Position numbers and translations under genes: made by a program. A DNA stretch of 64,000 nucleotides from Himantopus leucocephalus (Eukaryota; Chordata; Aves; Charadriiformes; Recurvirostridae): positions 8,938,520 through 9,002,519 of the forward strand of contig RSEF01000004.1 of the NCBI GenBank assembly GCA_003993805.1. The letters run 5' to 3'. This document shows positions 41,871-55,700 of the stretch, in pieces. The notes below the pieces were generated by a model. The model ran no database searches. It was not told the origin of the DNA and saw only the letters and a program-made list of their open reading frames with translations. Each line of letters opens with the position of its first letter. Position 1 is the stretch's first letter.

Positions 41871-44800
41871 AGGGCAACACACAACACTGTTACCTTATAC
41901 AATTTTAAAAGCGTCCTTTTCAGTGGATTCATGCACACAGTCTCTGAAACAATGAAACTAGTATTCTTGTTGAACACCCCCTACCGTATATTTACCTGAT
42001 CGTTTGTAATGGATCCAAATGTCCTTTTCGGAGCTGTTTTGGGCTGTCATGTAAATAAAAAATTAGAGAGTTTTTAAAAAAATTGTAACATTTAGGTAGA
42101 TTAATAAACACATAATCAACGACACATGGAAACTTAATGTGATAAGCTAGAAGAGCTTCTAGAATTATGGACAGGACTGAGTTTAACACAGTGCACCTAA
42201 AGTTTACACATAACTTGCCTCTAGACACACAATATTGCAGTACCACAGTATCCCACCACAATGTTTTGTTAAATCCATGGGGTATTGACTACCTGAACAT
42301 TGTAATTAATGTTCTTTCAAGCCACAAATTGTAATGTGGGCTTCATTGTTGAGAGGAATGGGAAAACAGACCAGCTTCTGGCTAATGCTCATAACAGCGG
42401 CACAGTCTGCTGTGTTCAAAACACCTTATGAACTTACAGACTAGGAAGTTGATAGAATGTAGTAATTTCTCAAAGAAGTAGGGAAGGGAAAGAATATTGT
42501 GCTAGATAACCATATAAAACCAACTGCTTGTGATACAAAGTACGCTGCAATTAAGAGTACATTAGTGATTATTTCTTAAAACATTACAAATTATATAATT
42601 GTATACAACTATACATTGTTAGCTGACAACAGATCAACACTGTCTGCAACCTTCATTCAAGAAGAGTATTTCAAACCTTTAAAGAAAGTCACATGAGAAA
42701 AAGACAGCTCATTGTTTTGTATCTATAATTTTGCCCTATACTGATTATCAATACTTATCTTCATGCACTATGAATGACAAACAGATTATAGGATGTATGT
42801 CTTTAGTTCCACTGAATCTTGTAAGTCAAGGGCTAGACAACACGAATATAATAAAATTTTACTAATGTTCTACAGTAACTCATTTCAATAAATATTTTAA
42901 CAAGCTAGAAGTGCACACTTATTTATTACATGTCAACAATCCTCTTAAAATCAGCTAGTTTTATTATTTCTAAAAATCTTACTCTGCCTGAAATTTAAAA
43001 TAAGCAGATGACTGGTGACTAAATTCCAGCAGGCCAAATACAGCAATAGTGGGATATGAAAAAAATGTTAAGAGGAAAAAAGAAAAAAGGAAGAAAAAAT
43101 TATCAGCTTCTCATTAGAAAGTAATTCAGTAATTCATTAGATTAATTATTTAGTAATAAAGCCTCTGGCTGACATGCAATCTTATATCCAGAGGACACTA
43201 AAATCTTTTCAGAAAGTCCAAAAAATGCATGTTTGCTAACTGCTAGTTATTTCAGATACAGCAACACAGAAAAACTTTGCAGGTCTCCTGCAAAATTACA
43301 ACATAGGTCCCAGCCACTGTTTCCTTCTCTGTTTTTGTCAAGACATATGGAACTATATATAACTGTAGTGTTCATTCTAGCAAAGAAAAGAGTATAGTAG
43401 CACAATTTCAATTCCTAATGCAGAAAACTAGACAACAGTTATACAGTGGACAGCTTTTTTTAATAAAAGCTGCTTTTTTCTTTCAAAGGTGATACTTTGG
43501 ATGTGAAAACATGAATTCCCAAAGCCAAACTAAAGCCTTAAACACAAAATATTCTACATGATAGCAATAATGGATGTAAGTTCCTATAATAGGTGCGTAT
43601 TAGTACAGTCAGATCTATAATACCGTGTTGTGGCTCTAATAAAGGTCCCTTGTCTGCTATTACTTACACAGTGTGCAGTTCATGTGCTCATGCATTCTAG
43701 AAGATTAAAATTTGTTGAACAGCTGTCCTGTTTAAAGACTGCACAGTCACTACTCTTACCACACTGCACAGCTTACAACCCAAAGTTACTTGAAATGTGT
43801 TATTAATACCAACGGTTACCTTATGAACTGAATGACAGTACCTCAAAGGAGGAAAATAAAATTACAAAGGTAAGATAATTTTATAATGCAAAACTCAGCA
43901 GATGCAAAGTCACTTACATACTTGAATCACTAGCTCTTTGTCAAAACAACTACAGACTTCTAATTTGTAGGCCAAGACTCCTATGAGTTTTGTTCGTTTT
44001 ATGGTTTTCTGTCAGTATCACGGACTTTTTCACGTGGTTTCCTTTGAAGCAAGCCAAAACATAGCTCTGAATGAACTGAACTTACAGGTTCCAATCCACA
44101 GTAAAAGTAGGATTTGGAAGCTTCCAATCATTCATGAACTGAAAGTGAATTTTGTGCATTCAGAATCCTAATTAGCTCCATCCCTACATAAAAGTTAAGG
44201 ACATCATTTATTAGCAATGTCTATACCATAATTTGCTACTTTTCTACCTCCAATTATAAAAGAGCGTCCATAAATGTAGAGGACTGCCAAAGATTTCCTC
44301 TCCATATAGACAACCACACACAAAACCTTACTCGTACTATGAAGCAGACAGAAAGCAAAATGCTGGAGATGGGATCAATAGAACATAGGATAATAATAGA
44401 ACAAGGGTAACAATTAACCACTTCATCCTGGAAAGAAACAGTAAAAAGTATAATACAGAACGAAGAAGCAGACAATCAATGGATTTAATACTGATTTTTT
44501 GAAGAAGGACCAAAAAAAAGGCTAGGAGGTATACCTAAACATGAAATTACTTCCTTGGAAATCTGAATTTAATGTTACTAACAAAAAGACTGAAACAGTT
44601 CTAACCACTACATTGCTTGAGCCTCCTTAATCCTTTCGGGTGATTTGTTCCTTTCTGTAAAGAGTTCCTTTCCATCTTGTCATATTTTGAATATTGTCAG
44701 CTTTATTGTCTAAGATAATTTTTTTTAAAGTGGAATATTTTTGCATCCCCTTCAATTCTTGGCATCCAATTCTCAGAATGTATTTATTCAGTAAGTACTA

Positions 44801-47462
44801 GCAATAGTTCCAGAGAGACAGAATTCTAGAACTCATTAAAAAGTCTTTTCACCATGTTGATCAGAGAATGGAGGGGATAAACCAAAAATGTATTTTCTGG
44901 TGCTGGATTTATCAGGAAGAAAATTTGTTGTCTTCCTCCTCCAGTGTTACTGACTCCTATTTATCTGAATCACTAGAGCAAAAGTAAGACAAAAAGGAAG
45001 AAGCATTCCTCTACTGTAAGGCAGTAACGACTCTGAAAGTCAATTTTGAAAAGAAATCTCATGCTACCTGTGTGTATTGAAAGTTCTAGTATATAAACCA
45101 TCATGACTTTCTAGTTCCTAAAAACAGCTTCCCTGTGAGTTGTTCAGAATCAAGAAGCCTTAAAAGCACACCTGATACATAGTTTTATACATAGTTATAC
45201 TCAAGAATATATTCCTTTCTAAAAAAAAAATTCCAATTTTACTTACAATTAGTGATGAAATCAATAGAACTGATTTGTAAGAATATTAGAATGGCACATT
45301 TACAGCAGAAGCACCAAACACTCATCATTCCATTACAGCTTTTCTCCTCAGTTTTTTTTCACTGTTTATATTCTCTAGGAGCAGTTTAGTCTTGAATACA
45401 CCATAAATTTTGGTTAATGGGCAGGAGGTTTTTCTCCAACAGGAAACAACGTGGAAAAAAACCACAGAACCATAGAACACATAAGCCAACGTTTAAGCAT
45501 GAAGAATACCAGCTTCAGAATATCCATCTCTTGTTGCAAAGATCTAGATTAGTCCCACCAGGTAACTAGGTAATGTGTATCCTCCAATAAATTGTGAACT
45601 ATCTGTACTCCAAGGCTGAGACAAGCTCACCCACAATTGATGGGGAAAATCTGCAAGAGTGGTTAATCTTATTAGTAAAGTGAATGATGGGGTATATCCC
45701 CACAGGAAAGCTAACATTAGAATAAACACAATAGCTGAAGTGTTACTTCGCGATATGACTGAACCACACAAACTGTACTATTCCAGAAAAAGCAAATTAA
45801 GCAAAGATTGCTGAAGTCATTTCTGCCCAGTGTAATCCAAGCCAGAGAAAAAGCAAGCTTTCCCAGGTCTGGATGCACTCAAAGTTCTTTCCTGAGGTTA
45901 ATTCAATCACTGTCCTAAAACAGATGTTTCCAAATAACAGTACGCATGTGGTTTGTGGTACAACAAAACTTTGTAATACACACACAGACATTAGATCTGC
46001 AGCCTCTTCCTCAGTGGAAAAATACCAACAGCTTTTGGGCAACCGACAAGATGTCAACACCGAGGTGTCAGTGTGGTAAACAAAACCAGAGGACTTTCCC
46101 TACATTCTTCATAACTACTCCACTGTGATAATAACCTCAGGTTAGAGAACCATCACAATGCCATAGAATTAATCTTGCTTTGAGACACTTGCTAACAAAG
46201 ACAGCATCTCTCAGCCACCTGCAGGTTAGAACCAGGAAAATGGTTGTAAGAAAGCACCCTGTGGGGATAACATGCTCCAAATAATTCAATGCAAAGTTTA
46301 GCCTTCATATTCTAGAATTGTGATGTAAACAACTGAATCTACCAAACCAAAACTATTCGAATAGAACAACCTAAAATCCAGCAAAAACATGTTAAATTAG
46401 GTCCACCAACTGGGAAACTGACCATCAACATGGAAAAGGACGCACACCTCAATTTAACTTAAATACTCCTTAAATAATTTTTAACTTAGACACAAGGACT
46501 TACAGTATACCTTGATTTTTACTTATTTAGTTTCTATTTCTTTATTTTAAAGGGTTTAATGTATTGTTAGGATTCTTGCACATTAAGGTATCCAGCTATG
46601 AACAAGAACTCAATTTCTCATGTTTATGAAGCAGTGTGTTACATGAATAAATGATTTTGACTTTAAAATTTTTGTTTGGCACATCACTATTTTTAAAACA
46701 TGCCGAGGACATTCTACCAACTACTACATCTGTCACTGGAAATCAAGTTCACAGATACTGAAATAAGTGCACACAAGTGCTCTTCAAGAAAGGACTGAGT
46801 CTTCATAGAAATCTGCAGGACTGCCCACTACAACAAAATAGTTTTCAGTTGTTATACGAGTTCACAATTTAGAGCGCCATCTCGAAATCCTCAGGCGACA
46901 CCATAAAATTAGTTGCTGAATTTGTTATGCATTCTACCTACAGAGTCAAAACTCCACTTCCACCCTCAATTATCTATACTGTTACTGTAAGAACAGTCCT
47001 ACTGTAGATGTACATGGAAGAACCCACTGTAAAATGTAAAATTATATGAAATCTGTTTTGAAATTCAGCATTATGGCTTTTAACAAAACAGCAAAACCTA
47101 GACTAAATTAGTGAAAGTGAATATGACAGCTGAAGTGACAGAGCTTCCAAGAGGGCTAAGCATTATTAAAGTTCTTCCTTACTATGCTCTTAGGCACTAT
47201 TTGATTAGTTCCAACAGCTGCCCAGCAGGAAAAGCCAACCAATCATTCCACAGTAATATGCATATTAACCTGTCTTTAGTTTTCAGTGATTTCAGAGCCA
47301 GGTAGCACACAGCGCTGTAGAGTAAGCTTGTATCTTTTGATTTATAGTGATACTGAACATTTCAAATGAAAACCACGTCCTAAATTCCTGATCATCACAA
47401 TGTAAGTTACTACCTTAAAACCTTTTCTGATGGATAAACTTGTTTCACCCACTAGTATACAA

Positions 47463-47482
47463 GGGGGGGGGGGGAAAAAAGN
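47463..47482. repeat. G12-A6 homopolymer block with a single N
   Basis: Twelve Gs (47463-47474) followed by six As and a G lead into an N at 47482, and A5 follows the N. This is a low-complexity stretch at an unresolved consensus base, most simply a sequencing or assembly difficulty. Confidence 0.8.
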
Positions 47483-48574
47483 AAAAATCCACTGCACGTA
47501 ACTTCAATTAGTCAGGTCTTTGTTAGAGGCAATGAGTAACAAAAAGCAGTTTTGTTACCTTGCTCACAAACCTCACTAGCCTGTAGCATATGCTATGCTG
47601 TGACAGATAATGCAGTTGAACTTCAAACCAATATTCAAAATACTTTCTGAAAGACTTCGCTCCTGTTTATAAGAACTCTAATATTAACCAAATATTACAA
47701 CAGCAATGAGAAGACTGGTAGTTTTACCATTTCTTCTAGCCCTATGAACGTTAGATACAATTTCTACACCCCACGCACACATTACTTACTGTGAAATGTT
47801 GCAAGCCTGGGAGCGACATCTTAAACTAAATGGAACACTGAACTATATGCTCATACATCAAATAATTTTAAAGTTATTATCAAAGCTAATCATTAATATG
47901 CAAGCATCTAACGCCCCCAAGTTGTAATTCCACAAAGGTAAATTCACTTCTTAAAGAGCCCTGACTGTTCTTCCAGTTCCTTAACATAGGAAGAATTAGG
48001 AGAAAACTTATCCTTGAGTAGTATGAAGTTTTCTACCATTGGGTAGTAGAATAACATCTCTTGGCCTTTACTTGTCATCTTAGATCAAGCATACATACAT
48101 ATTTCAAATATGAACCAAATCAATTTTATTTCTATTTAATGTAATACAATGGGCATGATTATTTGTGAAAAATGTATTTGCACAGTTTCTGACCTCCTCC
48201 CTAAGCCTATGAAAAACTATATATGTTTTTAAGTAAAATAATAAAGGTCATCACTGAATGTAAAACACATTTCAAAGACAGGGCTGTTTTCATGGTTTAA
48301 GAATGTAATCAGTGGACCAATATAAGCAGAAACTAAAATAAGTGTTCGTTGCATAATGTAGTTTCTAAATCTTTGCCCATAGTCCAAATGCTCAAGTTTT
48401 ACAATTTACAACTTTTACAACACAGGTTCAATACTCAACTGGAGAAACTGTGGTCATGAAAAAATCCAGATGAGAATATTGGAACCACCACTTCTGTACA
48501 AGAAATCTATAGGCCTCAAATTGGTGGAAGCTCAGGCATAGCTTGGGAAAACACGCTTGTGCTGTTCTTAGTGT

Positions 48575-48766
48575 CTCTCCTATGTACCTTGTATCAAGTG
48601 TTAAGAGACAGGATACAAAATCAGATGAAACCTTTCATCCTGCAAGGCCATTCTCAGGTCAAGTCAGTATCATTTACATCACTTAGCTATAAGGAAACTG
48701 AGGCACAAAACGCAGAAGTGACTCATCCATAACTATACTGCAGGCCAGTAACAAAACCACAGTGAG
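48575..48766 (-). repeat. Ancient MIR-like CORE-SINE relic (antisense on the plus strand)
   Basis: The plus strand reads CCTATGTACCTTGTATCAAG, later TTCATCCTGCAAGGCC, then TATCATTTACATCACTTAGC leading into AAGGAAACTGAGGCACAAAA and AAGTGACTCATCCATAACTA. These follow the order of the reverse complement of the MIR consensus as remembered (CTATGTGCCAGGCACTGTTC, ATCCTCACAACAACCC, the ATGAGGAAACTGAGGCACAG core, AAGTGACTTGCCCAAGGTCA). The element therefore reads on the minus strand. MIR-type CORE-SINEs predate the split of mammals and sauropsids and survive as rare relics in bird genomes. A single N at 48767 lies at the right edge. Confidence 0.65.
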
Positions 48767-51700
48767 NGAGTACAGAATATATGTGTTACACAAAACTACA
48801 CAAAAGCATAAACACCACTGGTTTAGATACGATTACAAAATGAGAACATGATTTCAAGTGAATTGTACCCTTTCAGAAAACTGCCTAGGCAGTTTGAAAG
48901 AAGACACCACTGTTTCTCATACAGCACTGCTCTAAATAACAAGAAAAAAATTCTCATTTATTCTCTCCAAAAGTTAGTAGAAAAAGTGATGATAAAACTC
49001 ATATTTTATAGAAGTCAAACGCTGTAGATATAACCATCCTGCCACCCATATACCACACTACTAGAAGAGCGAGCACTGGAATGGTTTGCATCCTTTCTAT
49101 TTTTTTTATTCAGACTCTTTGAACAATTTATGTTTATTTTTCCCTTCATCATGATTGAAATGCACACACTTTTGCCTTCTAGGACCTCACCCTCACAAGC
49201 AACCTTGAAGGAAAAAAAACCACCACAGAAACAAAACAGATTCTGTCCACACTGTCTATTGCTGCCATTGTTTAGGACTTCTCAAAAAAAAATTGGGCTG
49301 GCAGAGATGAATATTTGAGACTTTGAAAACAGAGACAAGGAAAGACTGAAAAGACAGAAGTCCAGCTAAGGTTCATATGTGAAGGTGTACAACAAAGGTC
49401 AAAGTCTTAAGAGAATGCACTTCAAAATCTGAATACTAAAAAAATAAAAACATCAGAAGCAGACATTAACACACTCACTAACAACTTTTTTTCTTTTAAC
49501 TTTGTCAAAGGTCCAGTTAGCCATTCAACTTCATTGTCAAGAACTTTGGATGGTACTGGCAGTTGAAGGTTTAGATTATTCAAGTATTTTTTTTTTTATG
49601 AGTAATAGACAACTACTAGACTACTTCAGAAGCTAAAAACCATAACATTAGTGTAAGATCTTACAGAGAACTAGGTAATCTGTAAACTTCAAGGAACTGA
49701 TTCATGTTCTGATGTTTTACAAGCATATCAAGTATCTTGGATGAATATTTCATTTATGTGAAACAATAAAAGGTGTGCAACCCTCATGGAAAGCAGGAAA
49801 GTTCTACCAGTCTTTTATGGTCTATTTGTAAGACTGGCTTTCAAGTTATGATATACACACTTTGTGTTGGCTTTCCATACAAAGGGCAATTCACCAATGG
49901 AAACTACTAATATATAACTGCCAGAATACTAATTTTGAGGTTACAAGGGGAACAGGATGGGGAACAAAACAGAAGCTACTATTTTGTTTATACCTTTAAA
50001 TGTGCTACAACAAATATGTTTGAAAAGTCTCTAATGGAAATAAGGATGAAAGTTATAAGTCTGGGGTTAAAATGAAGAGGAAAAAGTAATCTCTAAGTGA
50101 AAAAGCCATATAATATCCCATTCTGAAAAGCACAGAGGAACATCCTGACTCAAAAGAAAAAGGGGAGGGGGGGGAAGAACCAACAGAAAATGACAATTTG
50201 CTTGATAAAGCAAAGAGAAAAAATTACAATTATTTGACTTTGGAACATCAGCAATAACACACATCACATTAATAGAGCCAGCAATTATAACACAATGTGA
50301 GAAAAATGCATTTCAATACTGACAGCTGATGACTCAGAATTCACTCCTTTTACCAATGTTTCTTTTTGTTTCTTTAAAATTGTCTGAAATGCTCTTTGCT
50401 ACATGTCGCAGCTTCAAAAGCTCTACGGGACTTCAGTGTTCAGACCAATTATAGTTCCGGGCTAGGGAATATAAATTACTTTGTAATAAACCTTTCTTTC
50501 AGGAATAAAAATAACCATACAAATGCAGTCAAGTGCCACGATCCATGGTTGACACTCGATTTAAATGCAATTGTTGATAGCTAAAGGAATAGAATTTTGG
50601 ACTTACCTTTTCCCCTCCCTGTACTTCCTCTTGAAATGATGGGAAATACTACACACACAGTGTAATTTGGGGGAAAAGCAGCTAGGCTTATTTAGATCTC
50701 TATCACTAACATCCAATATTAGACAGGTAAAAGGAAAATTAAAATCAAGAGCACATTATTACTGTAAAAGCTTCTTTAATGTTTTAATTGTGCATTTTAT
50801 GACAAATAAAACCAGGAAAAAATGAAACTACCTCTCCTGTTTTCAAAACATACCTTAAAAATTGGAAGTCTTCATCCCTCCCAAAAACAGATGTCATAGA
50901 AAAGTGAGTTAGACAAAAGAAAAATCTGAAAGTTTTGCAAAAATTATCACACCTTTATTTTTTCTTCTTTACTGAACATTTTTAAAATAGTACTGTTGAT
51001 TATCTTGTCTATGTGAAAAAGACAACTTTGATTTTTTAATAATAATAATAGGAATAATTTTAGGATTTGCATGCAGTCTGCTGGAAACCTAATCCAAAGT
51101 TCCTCATGATGGACATTCAAAAGACAAGGTTTATCATGACATCAAAAATACAAGTAAAATTTGTATTACTACAGCCATTAAAATAACTAAAAGAAGCAGA
51201 ATAGAATAATCCTCACAAAATTATTCTGAAACTAGAATTGTTATAGATCCAAAGAACTTTTACATTCCATGCAGCAATACAGAGTACGATTAGTTAATTG
51301 TCTTCTAAAACTTGTGAAAATTATTTTTAATTTGGTCAAAAAATAAAGGTCTTTTAAGTGTAATATGTTTCATGCTTGGATGGTGATAGCTTTTGCTGCC
51401 TTTAGTAACAGGATTCTCATTTAGTAATAAATTAGTTTAGTGGCAAACTTTTTAACTAAGGAAATTACAAAAAAAAATAAAAATCCTGTTGGATACAGTG
51501 GTGATTACTACTATATCAAGCAGAAAACCAAAGTAATTTTCACTAGCACAATTAATAAATAAATTGTCTGAAATTCAGGAACCTGTATCTTGAAAGATAA
51601 AACAGGGGCCAAAGAGAAACATCTTTATTCATAGATACTGACACTGAATATATAAAAATAATGTACAAGCACAATGGCAGTAAACTCTCAGGGTACTTTG

Positions 51701-52057
51701 AGAAGGCTCCTACTTCTTTCCTTTGTGACATAAAAACGTGAAGTCTTTAAAATACTGTAGATTTTGAGACAGTAGTAAAAATTATGGGTGTAGTATAATT
51801 TGTCCTAAATGCACTGTTAGCAACCTGCCAGAACACAAGATGTCCCATTTATAAAATTGCTAAATATATATACAGTCTAAGCCACAATTATTTCTTCTAC
51901 TGCATCTGAGAAAAAGTTCCCAGAAGTAGTCATTTGTTAGCACTGTTCTCTCCTATCAGATCTGGGGAAAGATAACAGTAGGAAACCTGGAGACCATTAT
52001 TTGATCCCCAAGTATTTTGAGGGGCCCTAATTTACACAAAGCAGGTAGGACAGATGA

Positions 52058-52157
52058 NNNNNNNNNNNNNNNNNNNNNNNNNNNNNNNNNNNNNNNNNNN
52101 NNNNNNNNNNNNNNNNNNNNNNNNNNNNNNNNNNNNNNNNNNNNNNNNNNNNNNNNN
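52058..52157. other. Assembly gap of exactly 100 N
   Basis: This is a run of 100 N bases, the usual placeholder for a gap of unknown length. It lies within the intron, about 13 kb from the large exon. The true intron length is therefore not fixed by this sequence. An apparent open frame spanning it at 52017-52202 is an artefact. Confidence 0.98.
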
Positions 52158-52524
52158 ACTGTTGCTTACGTGGAACCTTCAAAGACCTCCAGGTTCAGTT
52201 AATGAGTGAACTTACTTTAAAAATTTTAACACACAAATCACATATGGAAAACACTATTCCTGCCATACATTTTACACCTGTAATCAATTCAGACATGGCC
52301 AACATCAGAAATTTTGGTAACCTGTAAAGACTTTAAAAGTAGTCATAAAAAACAAAATTAAGTTTGCAAAAATTGGTTGAACATGAAATATGACTTAACT
52401 GATTTTTAATATCACATTCAATATTTTCCTATAAATTTTCCTCAAAGGTGCATTACGTTGCCATTGTATAGTAAACACAAAAATTCACCATTCATATGAG
52501 AATACTCCGATGTAACTGCTTGAG

Positions 52525-52739
52525 AATACGATACGCTTTTTTGTAACTTCGCTTGCCATTGCATACTTGCAGTTCCAGTATCATGCATCTATGCAAACCA
52601 AACTATAATTTTATTGACATACATGGGGGCTNAAATACGATACGCTTTTTGTAAATTCGCTTGCCATTGCATACTTGCAGTTCCAGTATCATGCGTCTAT
52701 GCAAACCAAACTATAATTTTATTGACATACATGGGGGCT
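52525..52739. repeat. About 107-bp near-identical tandem duplication around a single N
   Basis: The block starting AATACGATACGCTTTTT and ending CATACATGGGGGCT occurs at 52525-52631 and again at 52634-52739, with N at 52632. The copies differ at only three places: one T fewer in a T run, CTTCGC versus ATTCGC, and CATGCATC versus CATGCGTC. The N exactly at the junction makes an unmerged overlap of two contig ends or haplotypes the simplest reading. Three differences in about 107 bp would suit allelic or read-error differences. Confidence 0.85.
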
Positions 52740-55700
52740 TTGTTACTGCTTTTATTGTGGTTTACTGTTGAGAGCATTGTAGATTGTTTAAGTGGCTATT
52801 TCTTTCCGTATAAATGAAACTTAAGTTTTTACTCATGGTATTTTGGGAAAATATTAATTTCTATGTGTTGTCTATATACTTGGTTTCAATAGGACTATGT
52901 AAACAAATCCTTAGTCTACTATGCTCAGAAAGCATCACCACATCTATGTTAACTAGCATACTGATCTGTCTGGACATCAGCAAAAGATAATATTCATATA
53001 AGACAGATGAAGTGAAGATCTCCATTTGACAGATTTGTGCCTTCCAGCTTGAGTCTATCATCCTTCCCACACAGAGACATGCTAAGTTATATATTACTGT
53101 TTCATGACAGCTAGTGTGAAAATCAGAGCCCTGAATGCAAAAAGATACACCAACTTGTCCCTCACCCTAACTCGCTGAACTACCATGCCTGGAAGCAAGA
53201 CTTTCTCCTCCAGTCTTCATTCAATCCCCCAAAGGCATGTCAGGATAATGGAACCTGACAGTTTTACAGAAATAATGCCATAAACCACCCTAAAGGAGCC
53301 TTGTATCAACAAACGAGAAGCAATTACCTTGACTCACTACCACCAGTCAAGAGTAGAGTTTTATCTACTTAGAGACCTAATTCACAGCTCTAAGAATGCA
53401 AATCATTTTTTCCCCTTTAAAAATAAGACTCTGACTTTTTCAAAACAGTGTTCATAGATGACCACTGCCCAGATCTCTCTAGACAAATTACTACTGAGAA
53501 ATATTTTTAATCTACTACAAAACCTTCTCATTAGAACTACACACTTTGGTATTTCAGATAGTAAGAAAAATGGGCAAATGGGGAGAGTGACTTTGTAAGA
53601 AGGTGGATGTTGAACTACACCATACAATAATGAAAATTATGTAAAGATGATGTAAAAAGATTTTGAGGTAAAGGGAGCTGTGTAAAGTGAAGAGTTTTGG
53701 GGTTTGTTTTTTTTAATTCATTATGTTCCTGAAGTTAAGTAATTGGAAAACAATGAGAAACAAACATATTTCACTAGATGTTCGAGGATAATGACAAATG
53801 TAAGGGATAACAATTCTACCTACAAACATTTATCATTTCTCCCCCAGTCAACCTTCCAATTTCTCCTGTATTCATTTACTAATAGAAAAGAAGATCAAAA
53901 TGTAAGTTATTTGTCCCTTTCATATATTTGCAGGGGAGCTTTTCAAGATTTTAGGATGTGACTTAGCACTCATAAGCATCCCTCAAGTTTCTGTATCTCA
54001 TTTTACAACTTACTTCAGCTCGTGTCATGTTATCCACAACCCCAAAACTACCCAACCTAGACAAGAGAAACAGTGGTAGGGAGCCAATTACTTTTCACCT
54101 AAACTGAAAGCTGGGTAAACTCTCTATTCCACTCATTTGAGCTATTACTCATTACTTCAACGTATCTTGTATATCGCAACGAAACTGGTACCAAGAAAAT
54201 TCTGCACACCAGGATTTATTTAACATTAAGAACTTTCACAATTCACAATACTAACAGATTTTTCCCTCTCTTCTCTCAAGAAAATCATAAGGCGTTGGCT
54301 AAATATATCCTGTCCTAAGTCATTTAAAGCATTTATCAAACACTTGCTGTGTACACCTAAATCTTCACTGGAAGGCCCACTACGGGTTTCTTTCATGGGA
54401 AGGTACTGGGGTGAAAGTTGTGCAAGGTAAGTTAGGTTGGTATACATGTAAAAACAACAGAAATGCAGGGGGAGGGGATTGTTGCATAAAACAAGTTCAG
54501 AAACAAAGCTATTATCAGGCACAATTGTACATATCAGACGAAATCCTGAGTGAAAGGAAAATAATTAACTTCTGAAAATATATGTACTTCTTAAGAACTG
54601 ATTTCTAGAGTAAAGGACACTTACTTATGAAGATAACTCGAAAACTGTTGTGTCAAAGTTATTACCTCACCTGAAACCAACTGATCTCAGGTTTCTGGCA
54701 CAAAAAAGCTCTGTCCCCAGTCAGAGCTTTACAGAGTCAGCATCTGAAACTCTACACAAAGGTATAAGGACAACATTAACTAAACTGTATAATCTGTGGG
54801 AAGTGTTATGTATTTGTGAATATTTTTAAACTGTGAGGCTCAATCTTTCAAAGAATTGAGCCTTTGTACTAATGCCTAAACTACCCTATAGCTGAAGACT
54901 AACTTTCAAATCTAGCCCTGTTGTGCAGCACATTACTACTTCATGAGTAAAATAACACAAACAGAATAAAAAAATCCTAAATTACATGGAAGATAGGTGC
55001 ACCAAGATTCAACAGAAATCTGCAACAACATTTCAACCTCCACAAATGTATATCAAAAGAAATAGAAAAGTTTTATAAACAACATCTATTTGTGAAATTG
55101 GCCATCTTGGCCAATTTGGCAAGTCATATTTGTAAATCTTCAAGGGACTACTGAAATTCTTGTCACTTCAGACAGTAAGTATCCCTGTCTCAGTGGAAAA
55201 GACAAGGAGAGGTAACTACTGGTGTGAAAAACTGAAGGTATGCTGTAATGTTAAACAAATACACTGATCTTCTAGAAGTAACAGAGAAAGGGAAAGATGT
55301 TTCAGTTCTGACCTATTCCCCACTGCTACTGTGGACATAGGAAAAAAAGCACTCAGCACCATTCAAAAGACAGCCTGTCCTAGAAAACCTCTATCTTTAA
55401 AGAGCAGCTAAAAGTTACCTTAGAAAGACAACATGTCCAACTCCCCATATTTATTAAATTATAGGCATGAGAGAGTGACCTTAGAGCTTGACTAGAGTGC
55501 AACTCCAGAGCAAAAAAATTCCTAAACCTGTTTTTGGCCTCCCTAAATCCATTACTTTCCCCATCTATGCTGGCACATGAAATGGGAAAGAAGACACAGT
55601 ACCGTTCTGCAAATATATGAAGTATAATTCATATGAGCCATTACAACGAAGATGGAAGTTAACATGTCCTGCAAAGTTATGCTGAATGAAATCCCTATGC

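Noticed and set aside
45464..45500. CCACAGAACCATAGAACAC resembling a CR1 terminal repeat
   Set aside because: The sequence that follows does not continue into a CR1 tail, so the match is too short to support an element.
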